Assembly: GCA_963799975.1 (NCBI GenBank)
Contig: CAWCZF010000002.1
Coordinates: 620,001 to 684,000 of the forward strand
From: Actinoallomurus sp963799975
Lineage (GTDB): Bacteria > Actinomycetota > Actinomycetes > Streptosporangiales > Streptosporangiaceae
Direction of reading: 5' to 3'
Length of the DNA: 64,000 nt
Shown here: piece by piece, positions 43,582-50,850 of the stretch
How positions within the stretch are numbered: position 1 is the stretch's first letter
Layout: each line of letters starts with the position of its first letter
The notes under the pieces: generated by a model
Told to the model about the DNA's origin: nothing
Seen by the model: the letters and a program-made list of their open reading frames with translations, nothing else
Databases searched by the model: none
Made by a program: the position numbers and the translations under genes

Positions 43582-44295
43582 CTAGGGCAGGGTGACGAGG
43601 CGTGCGCCGCCGTCGGACTCCAGGACGGTGCCCGTGAGGTTGGGGTTGACCGCGACCAGGGCCACCGCCTCGGCGACGTCGTCGGCGGTCGCCACCCGAC
43701 GGGCCGGGAGGACCTCGGCTGCCGCATCGAAGTAGGCACGCCGGTCGGCCTCGGGCAGGCCGCTCCACCACGCGGTGTCGACCAGGCCCGGAGAGACGCC
43801 GTTGACCCGGATCGGAGCCAGCTCGACGGCGAGCGGCCGTACCAGGGCCTCGACCGCGCCGTTGAGCGCGGCGATCCCGGCGGTACCCGCCATGCCCGTA
43901 CGTGCGGTGATCGCGCCCAGCAGCGTGATCGAGCCGGTCGGCGACATGTGCGGCAGTACCGCCTGGATCGTGGTCAGGTGGGCCCAGAACTTCGCGTCGA
44001 ACGCCCGCCGGAGCATGGCGAGGTCCAGGTCGGCGACGGCGCCGACGCCCTCGGCGCCGCTGAGCGTGAGGACCAGCCAGTCGACCGTGCCGATCCGCCC
44101 GGCCACCTCGGCGATCTGGTCGCGGTCGCCGCCGTCGGCGCGGTGGCCGGAGATGCCCGGGTCGGTCGCCGCCAGGGCGTCGAGGCGCTCCTTGCCTCGG
44201 CCCACGACGTGTACGGCCGCGCCGTCCGCCAGCAGGCGGCGTGCGGTGGCCAGGCCGATGCCCGAAGTTCCTCCGACGATGAGTGCGGTGCTCAT
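43582..44295 (-). CDS. SDR-family protein lacking the YxxxK motif
   Basis: A 237-residue SDR: GGTSGIG cofactor motif (residues 8-14), a Rossmann core and SITLLGAITARTG in the catalytic strand. Where classical members have Tyr-x-x-x-Lys this one reads AGIAALNGAVEAL, with neither residue. A subset of SDR proteins with this Asn-Gly pattern exists, so catalysis by the standard mechanism is doubtful; it may be a binding protein or use another route. Divergent from the TetR gene at 44349. Confidence 0.85.
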   Translation of the reverse strand: MSTALIVGGTSGIGLATARRLLADGAAVHVVGRGKERLDALAATDPGISGHRADGGDRDQIAEVAGRIGTVDWLVLTLSGAEGVGAVADLDLAMLRRAFDAKFWAHLTTIQAVLPHMSPTGSITLLGAITARTGMAGTAGIAALNGAVEALVRPLAVELAPIRVNGVSPGLVDTAWWSGLPEADRRAYFDAAAEVLPARRVATADDVAEAVALVAVNPNLTGTVLESDGGARLVTLP

Positions 44296-44320
44296 GATGA
44301 TCTACCCCTATTCCGAACCG

Positions 44321-44338
44321 TTACGTCTCGTCTCGTAA
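44321..44338. promoter_or_regulatory. Palindromic operator candidate between SDR and TetR genes
   Basis: TTACG-N8-CGTAA (44321-44338) is a dyad in the 53-base divergent region, and the next bases (AATTACGC) hold another half-site. It probably binds the TetR protein at 44349. Confidence 0.45.
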
Positions 44339-44348
44339 TTACGCTAGC

Positions 44349-44945
44349 ATGGCGGACGTGGACGATCGACCCCCGCCGGGGCGCCCCGGCCGACGACGCA
44401 GCGAGGCGAGCCGGCAGGCGATCCTCGCCGCGGCCGCGGAGCTGACCGCCGAGGTCGGCTACGCCGGCCTGACCATCGAGGGCATCGCGGCGCGCTCCGG
44501 CGCCGGCAAGCAGACGATCTACCGCTGGTGGCCGTCGAAGGCCGACGTGCTGATGGACGCGCTGACCGCGAAGGCCGACCTGCACATCCCGGTCCCGCGC
44601 GAGGGCTCGTACGCGGCCGACCTGCGTAGGTTCCTCACCGACACGTTCGCGCTGGGCGGCAACCCGCTGGTGATCGGCGTGCTGCGGGCGCTCATGGCCG
44701 AGGCGCAGATCGACGAGGAGTTCGGCGAGCGGTTCCGCACGGCGTTCCTGTGGCACCGGCGCGAGGCGCTCGGCGCCATCCTCGCGAACGCGCGCGAGCG
44801 CGGCGACCTCCCGCCGGCCCCGGCGGCCGAGACCGTCCCCGACATCGTGTTCGGCACCCTCTGGTATCGGATTCTCGCCATTCACGGACCACTCGACCAG
44901 CGGCTCGTCGAGGAGCTGGTCGCCACGCTCACCAGGGAGCAGTAG
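44349..44945 (+). CDS. TetR-family transcriptional regulator
   Basis: 198 residues. The helix-turn-helix is at about residues 20-65 (YAGLTIEGIAARSGAGKQTI, YRWWPSKADVL), with the YRWW variant usual in TetR_C_16/AcrR-type members. ATG at 44349; an alternative GTG follows at 44358. It is divergent from one SDR gene and immediately upstream of another (stop and start adjacent), so it likely controls both. Confidence 0.92.
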   Translation: MADVDDRPPPGRPGRRRSEASRQAILAAAAELTAEVGYAGLTIEGIAARSGAGKQTIYRWWPSKADVLMDALTAKADLHIPVPREGSYAADLRRFLTDTFALGGNPLVIGVLRALMAEAQIDEEFGERFRTAFLWHRREALGAILANARERGDLPPAPAAETVPDIVFGTLWYRILAIHGPLDQRLVEELVATLTREQ

Positions 44946-45782
44946 ATGACCGACCGGCGCACCATCCTCATCACCGGCGCCACCGACGGCCTCGGCCGCG
45001 CGCTCGCGCACCGGCTCTCCGCCGACGGCGCGCACGTGCTCGTCCACGGCCGCGATCAGGGCCGGCTCGACGCACTGGCCGAGGAGATCCGCGACACCCA
45101 CGACGTCGCGCGCCCGGCCACCCTGCGCGCCGACCTGGCCGAGCTGGACCAGGTGCGCGACCTGGCCGCCCAGGTGCGTACGGCGGCGGACCGGCTGGAC
45201 GTGCTCGTGAGCAACGCGGGCATCGGCGGCGGCCTGCCCGAGGGGCGGTCGCGCGCCACGAGCCGCGACGGCCACGAGCTCCGCTTCGCGGTGAACTACC
45301 TCGCGGGGTTCCTCCTCACGCTCGAACTGCTCCCGCTGCTGCGGCGCTCGGCGCCCGCCCGCGTCGTCAACGTCGCCTCGATCGGCCAGCATCCGATCGA
45401 CTTCGCCGACCTCATGATCGAACGTGGCTACAGCGGCGGCCGCGCGTACGGGCAGAGCAAGCTCGCGCAGATCATGTCCGGGTTCGAGCTGGCCGGGCGG
45501 CTGCCTGCCGCCGAGGTCACGGTCAACAGCCTGCACCCGGCGACGTACATGCCGACCAAGATGGTGCTGGAGGAGGTCGGCCACAGCATCGACAGCCTCG
45601 ATGACGGCCTGGCCGCCACGTCACGGCTCGTGAGCGACGACCGCCTCGCCGCGACCACCGGGCGGTTCTATGACCGCACGCGCGAGACGCGGGCCAACGC
45701 GCAGGCGTACGACGCCGCCGCGCGTGCCGAGCTGTGGGAGCGCAGCCTGAAGCTGGTCGGGCACGCCGACGTGGCTCAGTGA
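44946..45782 (+). CDS. SDR-family oxidoreductase
   Basis: 278 residues, first codon directly after the TetR stop. Cofactor motif TGATDGLG, NAG in VSNAGIGGG, Ser in VVNVASIGQ and catalytic YGQSK in GRAYGQSKLAQIM. Close in type to the retinol-dehydrogenase-like SDR genes. Operon with the TetR gene; its 3' end overlaps the convergent LysR gene by 7 bases. Confidence 0.92.
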   Translation: MTDRRTILITGATDGLGRALAHRLSADGAHVLVHGRDQGRLDALAEEIRDTHDVARPATLRADLAELDQVRDLAAQVRTAADRLDVLVSNAGIGGGLPEGRSRATSRDGHELRFAVNYLAGFLLTLELLPLLRRSAPARVVNVASIGQHPIDFADLMIERGYSGGRAYGQSKLAQIMSGFELAGRLPAAEVTVNSLHPATYMPTKMVLEEVGHSIDSLDDGLAATSRLVSDDRLAATTGRFYDRTRETRANAQAYDAAARAELWERSLKLVGHADVAQ

Positions 45783-46666
45783 GCCCAGGAGCCGCCGAGC
45801 CGGCGCGCCACCGCGATCAGCGCGTCCACTGACGGGGAGACCGAGCCCGGCCGCCAGATGAGTTCGAGGTCGACCGGCGGCAGGTCGTCCAGTACGGGCA
45901 GGCTCACGGTCCCGTCCGGCGGCCGGGCGCCGAGCGAGCGCGGCACGACGGTGAAGTCCTCCCCCGCGCGCAGCCGGTCGTGCCGTGCCTGCGGCACCGG
46001 GTCCGTCCACAGCGCGAACCTCTCGCCGGTGTGCCCCAGCGCGGCGAGCACGGCGTCGTAGGAGTCGGGCGCGACGTCGCGCGGGAAGAAGCAGAACACC
46101 TGCCCGCGCAGGTCGCTCAGGTGGATCCCGGCACGCCCGGCGAGCGGGTGGCGCTCACCCACGACGACGACGAGCGGTTCGCTGCGCAGCGTCGTACGCG
46201 CGTACTCCTCGCGTACGGGCAGGCCGCGCGCGATCACGGCGTCGACGCGCTCCTCCCGCAGCGCGTGGTCCAGTTCGGCCGACCACGCCTCACGCACCTC
46301 GACGCGTACGCCGGGCCGCTCGTCGGCCATCGCCGCCAGCAGGCGCGGCAGCGTCTCGTGCGCGGCGCTCGGCACGTACCCGAGCCGCACGATCCCGGTC
46401 TCCCCGCGCGCGGCACGCCGCGTCGCCTCGACCAGCTCGTCGGCGTCGGCGAGCACCCGGCGCGCGTACTCCACGAAGACCCGGCCGGGCTCGGTCAGCC
46501 GGGTCGGCCGCCGGTCGAACAGCCGGACTCCGAGCTCGCGTTCGAGGTCACGGATCTGCCGGCTGAGCGGCGGCTGCGCCATGTGCAGCCGCTCCGCGGC
46601 CCGCTGGAAGCCGCCTTCGTCGGCGACCGTCACGACGTAGCGCATGAGACGCAACTCGACCACCAC
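45776..46666 (-). CDS. LysR-family transcriptional regulator
   Basis: 296 residues from the GTG at 46666. The N-terminal winged helix is complete (RAAERLHMAQPPLSRQIRDL, ERELGVRLFDR) and the effector domain follows (IVRLGYVPSAAHETLPRLLA, then PRSLGARPPDG). A longer open frame continues upstream but conserved sequence starts at VELRLMRYV. It is divergent from the SMP-30-like gene, which it may control. Confidence 0.92.
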   Translation of the reverse strand: MVVELRLMRYVVTVADEGGFQRAAERLHMAQPPLSRQIRDLERELGVRLFDRRPTRLTEPGRVFVEYARRVLADADELVEATRRAARGETGIVRLGYVPSAAHETLPRLLAAMADERPGVRVEVREAWSAELDHALREERVDAVIARGLPVREEYARTTLRSEPLVVVVGERHPLAGRAGIHLSDLRGQVFCFFPRDVAPDSYDAVLAALGHTGERFALWTDPVPQARHDRLRAGEDFTVVPRSLGARPPDGTVSLPVLDDLPPVDLELIWRPGSVSPSVDALIAVARRLGGSWAH

Positions 46667-46813
46667 GCCCACACGGTATCGGCCCGGCCAGGCACGATAC
46701 CCGCAGGGTATGTGGGCGGGACTCAACGGATCTTTGCGTGCACGCTGCGTCGCCGCCAAGACTGGAGCCGCCGGCCAAACCGGCGTCAGCACGTCTCATC
46801 GGAGGGCTTCAGC

Positions 46814-47782
46814 TTGTCAACCTTGATCAACACGATCCTCGCCGCGGCCATGGCCGCACTCGGCGGCACCGCGCCCGCACACGCCGCCGCGCCCGCGCAC
46901 GCGCCCTCGCTGGGCGACGCGCGGGTGCTCGCCCACCTCGACCAGGCAGCCGGGCAGCAGCCGGAGAACATCGCACTGGAGCCGGACGGCTCGGCCGACC
47001 TCACGTTCGCCTTCAGCGGGCAGGTCGCACGCGTCGGCCGGGACGGCCGGGTCCGCGTCCTCGCGCAGGTCCCCGTCCCGGCCGACGGCGACGTGCCGAA
47101 CAACCACAGCAAGATCTTCCTGGGCGGCATCGTCCGCGCACCGGACGGCACGCTCTTCTTCGCCGTGTCCACCGGCACCGCCGCCGGCACCGGCGTCTAC
47201 CGGCTGCGTACGGGCGGCACTCCGGTACGCGTCGCCGCGCTGCCGCCCGCCGCGTTCCTCAACGGCATGACCGCCGACTGGTCGCGCGGCACCCTCTACG
47301 TCGCCGACTCGGCCGAGCCGGTCATCTGGAGCGTGCGCGTACGCGGCGGCGAGCCGGTGCGGTGGGCCGAGGGCGGCACCCTCACGCCCGCCGGCGGGTT
47401 CGGCGCCAACGGGCTCAAACTGCACGACGGCGCGATCTGGGCGACCAACATCGGCGCCGGCACCCTCCTGCGGTTCCCGCTGCGCGCGGACGGCACGTCC
47501 GGCACCCCGCGGGTGGCCGCCACCGGCCTCGGCCCCGTCGACGACTTCGCCTTCGCGGGCCGTACGGTCGTGGCCGCCGTCAACCAGGAGAACAAGGTCA
47601 TCACCATCGACCACGAGGGCCGGACCGCCGACGTACTGACCGCGGCGGACGGCCTGGACAACCCGACCTCGGTCGCCGTACGCGGCCGTACCGTCTACGT
47701 CACCGACGGCGCGTACTTCGCCGGGACCGACCCCAACGTGCTAAACGCGACCCTGACGCACGCGCCGGAGGCGGCCAGGTGA
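46814..47782 (+). CDS. Secreted SMP-30/gluconolactonase-like beta-propeller protein
   Basis: 322 residues from a TTG at 46814, chosen because GGAGG lies 9 bases upstream and the signal peptide begins there (STLINTILAAAMAALGGTAP, cleavage near AHA-A). The mature part has repeated strand motifs of the SMP-30/NHL propeller: ALEPDGSADLTFAFSGQVAR, LNGMTADWSRGTLYVADSAE, FGANGLKLHDGAIWATNIGA, LDNPTSVAVRGRTVYVTDGA. It probably hydrolyses or binds a lactone outside the cell. Divergent from LysR. Confidence 0.85.
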   Translation: MSTLINTILAAAMAALGGTAPAHAAAPAHAPSLGDARVLAHLDQAAGQQPENIALEPDGSADLTFAFSGQVARVGRDGRVRVLAQVPVPADGDVPNNHSKIFLGGIVRAPDGTLFFAVSTGTAAGTGVYRLRTGGTPVRVAALPPAAFLNGMTADWSRGTLYVADSAEPVIWSVRVRGGEPVRWAEGGTLTPAGGFGANGLKLHDGAIWATNIGAGTLLRFPLRADGTSGTPRVAATGLGPVDDFAFAGRTVVAAVNQENKVITIDHEGRTADVLTAADGLDNPTSVAVRGRTVYVTDGAYFAGTDPNVLNATLTHAPEAAR

Positions 47783-47813
47783 TCCACGAGCCGGCCGGCC
47801 TTCGGCGCGCTGC

Positions 47814-49070
47814 TCACGTCGCGGCGGCGCGGCCGAGGAGCAGGGCGCGCTCGCGCTCGTTGCGGGTCAGCGCCGCCGCGCGCTCGTACTCCTCGCGCGC
47901 CTCCCGCGTACGGCCGAGGCGTGCCAGCAGGTCGGCCCGCACGCTCGGCAGGAGGTGATAGTCGCGGAGCGACGCGTCGCCGGTCAGCCGGTCGGCCAAC
48001 TCCAGGCCGCGTTCTGGGCCATGCGCCATGCCGACGGCGACCGCGCGGTTCAACTCGACCACCGGCGAGGGGGTCAGGTGCGCGAGCGCCTGGTAGAGCG
48101 TCGCGATACGCGCCCAGTCGGTGTCTTCGGGCTCGCTCGCCTGCGCGTGGCAGGCGGCGATCGCGCCCTGGAGGACGTACGGGCCGACCGGGGCCCCGAT
48201 CCGCTCGGCGCGCAGCAGCGCGGCGAACCCGCGGGCGATGAGGAGCCGGTCCCAGCGGCCGCGGTTCTGCTCCAGGAGCGGTACCGGCTCCCCGGACGGC
48301 CCGGTACGCGCGGCGACGCGCGACGCCTGGATCTCCATGAGCGCGACGAGCCCGTGCGCCTCCGGTTCCAGCGGCACCAGCTCGGCCAGGATCCGGCCGA
48401 GGCGCAGCGCCTCCTGGCAGAGCGAGGGCCGCATCCAGTCATCGCCCGCGGTGGCGGCGTATCCCTCGTTGAACACGAGGTACAGCACCTCCAGCACCGA
48501 CGAGAGCCGCGCGGCGCGCTCGGTCTCGTGCGGGACCTCGAAGGGGATCCGCTTCCTGGCGAGCGTCCGCTTCGCGCGTACGATCCGCTGCGCGACGGTG
48601 GGTTCCGGTACGAGGAACGCCCGCGCGATCTCGTCGGTGGTCAGCCCGCCGAGCAGGCGAAGCGTGAGGGCGACCCGCGCGTCGGTGGACAGGACGGGGT
48701 GGCAGGAGATGAACATGAGACGCAGGAGGTCATCGCCCACGTCGTCGTCGAGCGCGGCGTCGACCTCGTCCTCGGCCGTGTCCGCGCCGGTCTCCAGCGC
48801 GTGCCCGAGCTGCTCGTGCCGGACCTGGAGTCGCCGGTCCCGGCGAATGTGGTCGATCGCCCGGTGCTTCGCGGTGGCCATCAGCCAGGCACCGGGGTTG
48901 TCGGGAACCCCGGAGCCGGGCCACTTCTCCAGCGCGACGACCAGCGCGTCCTGGGCGAGTTCCTCGGCGATACCGACGTCGCGCACGATCCGGGTCAGCC
49001 CGGCGATGATCCGGGCCGACTCGAGCCGCCACACCGCCTCGATCGCGCGGTCGGTGTCCGAAACCGTCAC
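47814..49070 (-). CDS. ECF42-type RNA polymerase sigma factor (second copy)
   Basis: 418 residues from the GTG at 49070. Region 2 (AEELAQDALVVALEKWP, GAWLMATAKHRAIDHIRRD), region 4 (FISCHPVLSTDARVALTLRL, LGGLTTDEIARAFLVPEPT) and the ECF42 extension (LVFNEGYAATAG, SPVVELNRAVAVGMAHG). The conserved N-terminus starts at SDTDRAIEAVWRLESARIIA, which supports 49070; an ATG at 49166 overlapping the upstream stop would add an Arg/Pro-rich leader of 32 residues. Paired with a DGPF protein like the copy at 6687 but clearly diverged. Confidence 0.92.
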   Translation of the reverse strand: MTVSDTDRAIEAVWRLESARIIAGLTRIVRDVGIAEELAQDALVVALEKWPGSGVPDNPGAWLMATAKHRAIDHIRRDRRLQVRHEQLGHALETGADTAEDEVDAALDDDVGDDLLRLMFISCHPVLSTDARVALTLRLLGGLTTDEIARAFLVPEPTVAQRIVRAKRTLARKRIPFEVPHETERAARLSSVLEVLYLVFNEGYAATAGDDWMRPSLCQEALRLGRILAELVPLEPEAHGLVALMEIQASRVAARTGPSGEPVPLLEQNRGRWDRLLIARGFAALLRAERIGAPVGPYVLQGAIAACHAQASEPEDTDWARIATLYQALAHLTPSPVVELNRAVAVGMAHGPERGLELADRLTGDASLRDYHLLPSVRADLLARLGRTREAREEYERAAALTRNERERALLLGRAAAT

Positions 49071-49162
49071 CCGGCCGATCAGAGCACCACCCCGGTTCGT
49101 ACGCAAGCCGGGGGCGCGGGGGCCCGTACGTTTCCTCGCCGGTACGGGCCTCCCGCGACCGG

Positions 49163-49495
49163 TCATGGGCCGAAGACCTGCCGGATCTCGCCCTCGCCGT
49201 CCCCCACGATCTTCCAGAAGCGGGTGGACAGCTCCACCGCCTCCTCCTTGGACCGGACGTCGATCAGCGCGAAGCCGACCACGGCCTCCTTCGCCTCGGC
49301 GAACGGGCCGTCCGTGACGGTGATCTCGCCGCCGGAGTTCTTGATGTGGATGCCGTTCGGGTCGAGGCCGCCGGTCGCGAGCAGGACGCCCGCCTTGGTC
49401 ATCTCCTCGATGAACTTGCCCATCTCCATCATGAGCGTCTCATCCGGAGGGTTGCCGCCGGACTCGCCGGCCTTGGTCATCAGCAGGAATCGCAT
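49163..49495 (-). CDS. YCII/DGPF-domain protein (partner of second ECF42)
   Basis: 110 residues from the ATG at 49495 (after GAAGGAGAAATG). It has RFLLMTKAGESGG, the VTDGPFAEAKEAVVGFALID signature and the C-terminal FWKIVGDGEGEIR. Upstream gene of the pair with the sigma factor. Its stop can overlap an in-frame sigma ATG, as in the first ECF42 locus. Confidence 0.92.
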   Translation of the reverse strand: MRFLLMTKAGESGGNPPDETLMMEMGKFIEEMTKAGVLLATGGLDPNGIHIKNSGGEITVTDGPFAEAKEAVVGFALIDVRSKEEAVELSTRFWKIVGDGEGEIRQVFGP

Positions 49496-49715
49496 GTCAT
49501 TTCTCCTTCTCGCCGGTTGGCACGGGGGCGGGCTCACGTCCCGCCGCCTGCCAACGCGTCGAACGAGAACCGGCCGGATCGACACCTCGGCCTTAAATTC
49601 TTTCTCGTCGGGAAAAATCGCCCGCATCTCGATCCTGACCTGCCGTTCGACGCGTGCGCAACGGGCGAGGAGTCACCGGCCGCCGGTTCCGCCGTGGTGC
49701 ACAATGGAGGCCGCA
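49496..49715. other. Divergent promoter region between DGPF and crcB units
   Basis: 220 bases with no gene. The segment 49590-49620 (TTAAATTCTTTCTCGTCGGG) is AT-rich relative to its surroundings and may hold the DGPF promoter. Plus-strand transcription of the fluoride riboswitch would start shortly before 49716. Confidence 0.4.
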
Positions 49716-49764
49716 GGTGATGGGGCTCACCTACTCAACCGCGGGCACTCCGCTGACGGTCCCT
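49716..49764 (+). ncRNA. Fluoride riboswitch (crcB motif)
   Basis: The sequence matches the fluoride aptamer. Stem 1 AGGTG/CACCT (49716-49720, 49729-49733) encloses the loop ATGGGGCT. Stem 2 GCGG/CCGC is at 49742-49745 and 49751-49754. The conserved GCTGACGGTCCC follows. Loop bases GGGGCT (49723-49728) can pair with GGTCCC (49759-49764) to form the pseudoknot that holds Mg2+ and fluoride in this class. It lies directly upstream of two crcB genes, the family's usual target. Confidence 0.88.
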
Positions 49765-49790
49765 GGCCACGACAGGCAGCACCCAGGGAG
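49761..49790 (+). promoter_or_regulatory. Expression platform: hairpin that sequesters a ribosome-binding site
   Basis: TCCCTGG (49761-49767) can pair with CCAGGGA (49784-49790), which contains the Shine-Dalgarno of the ORF at 49795. TCCC is also the 3' strand of the riboswitch pseudoknot, so the two folds exclude each other: fluoride binding would free the ribosome-binding site. This gives a translational ON switch. Confidence 0.65.
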
Positions 49791-49794
49791 CCGC

Positions 49795-49839
49795 ATGCCC
49801 ACGCCCCGACGGCACGTACGCGACCGGACGCCGCGATGA
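49795..49839 (+). CDS. 14-aa leader ORF coupled to crcB
   Basis: A 14-codon ORF (Pro/Arg-rich) with AGGGAG 5-9 bases upstream of its ATG. Its TGA overlaps the first crcB ATG (ATGA), and crcB itself has no good ribosome-binding site, so crcB translation likely depends on ribosomes finishing this ORF. The peptide itself probably has no function. Confidence 0.5.
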   Translation: MPTPRRHVRDRTPR

Positions 49840-50375
49840 CCCGCGGCCCCATCGACTCCGACGTCGACCTCGACCGCGATCCCCCGGACGAACCGGCCGA
49901 CGGGGACGCCTCGCGCTCGCCCGCCTCCGCACGGCGGCTCGCCGTCCTCGCCGCCATCGCCCTCGGCGGCGGTCTCGGCAGCGTGGCCCGCTACCTGGTG
50001 GAGAGCGCCATGCCGGTGCACGCGGGCCGCTTTCCCTGGGCGACGTTCGCGGTGAACCTCGGCGGATCCTTCGCCCTCGGCGTCCTGATGGTGTTCGTGC
50101 TGGAGATCTGGCCGCCGCGCCGGTACGCACGCCCGTTCGCCGGCGTCGGGATCCTCGGCGGGTTCACCACGTTCTCCACCTTCGCCGGCGAGCTGCGCGG
50201 CCTCGCCGGGCGCGGAGCCTGGGCGCTCGCCGACGCGTACGCCCTCAGCAGCCTGGTCGGCGGCGTGGGCGCGGTGGCGTGCGGCATCGCCCTCACCAGG
50301 ACGCTCGGGCGACGTCGCCGAAGGTCGAACGCGCCGGTGACGGCCCTGCCCGCCGCCGAGGAGGGGACCCGATGA
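49836..50375 (+). CDS. crcB: Fluoride channel CrcB/Fluc, subunit 1
   Basis: 179 residues. An acidic, disordered N-terminal tail of about 35 residues (unusual for the family) precedes four membrane helices. Family motifs: ALGGGLGSVARYLVE, NLGGSFALG and GGFTTFSTFAGEL (the Thr/Phe box lining the fluoride pathway). Fluc channels work as dimers in dual topology. Here two different subunits are encoded in tandem (4-base overlap with the next gene), so they may form a heterodimer. Controlled by the upstream fluoride riboswitch. Confidence 0.93.
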   Translation: MTRGPIDSDVDLDRDPPDEPADGDASRSPASARRLAVLAAIALGGGLGSVARYLVESAMPVHAGRFPWATFAVNLGGSFALGVLMVFVLEIWPPRRYARPFAGVGILGGFTTFSTFAGELRGLAGRGAWALADAYALSSLVGGVGAVACGIALTRTLGRRRRRSNAPVTALPAAEEGTR

Positions 50376-50734
50376 CCGTCCTGCTCGTGTTCCTCGGCGG
50401 CACCGTCGGCGCGCCCGCCCGCTACCTGCTGGACCGCGCCGTACAGCGGCGGCACGGCGGCGTCTTCCCCTGGGGCACCCTCACCGTCAACGTGACCGGC
50501 TGCCTGATCCTGGGCCTGCTGACCGGGGCCGCGCAGGAGCTGCCCAAGGACCTCGTCGTCCTCGCCGGCACCGGCATCTGCGGCGCGTTCACGACCTTCA
50601 GCACGTTCAGCTTCGAGACGACGCGCCTGCTGGAGGAGGGCGCCCTGCCCCAAGCCGGCCTCAACGCGCTCGTGAGTCTGGTCCTCGGGGCCGCGGCCGC
50701 GGCCGCGGGCTTCGCGCTCGGCGGCGCGCTGTGA
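50372..50734 (+). CDS. crcB: Fluoride channel CrcB/Fluc, subunit 2
   Basis: 120 residues, the minimal Fluc: FLGGTVGAPARYLLDRAVQR, NVTGCLILGLL and GAFTTFSTFSFETTRLL, with four hydrophobic helices. ATG overlaps the stop of subunit 1 (ATGA), so the two are co-translated. In a heterodimer the pair would be antiparallel. Confidence 0.93.
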   Translation: MTVLLVFLGGTVGAPARYLLDRAVQRRHGGVFPWGTLTVNVTGCLILGLLTGAAQELPKDLVVLAGTGICGAFTTFSTFSFETTRLLEEGALPQAGLNALVSLVLGAAAAAAGFALGGAL

Positions 50735-50850
50735 CCGCCGGGGCGAGAGAAACGCCAGTTCACCGGGGTGATGAGACGAGCGTCGCCCCGCTTCGCCAAC
50801 GTAGAGTGAGAGCACGGCCAACTCTCCGTGGTCGCCGTCGGGGGTGATCG

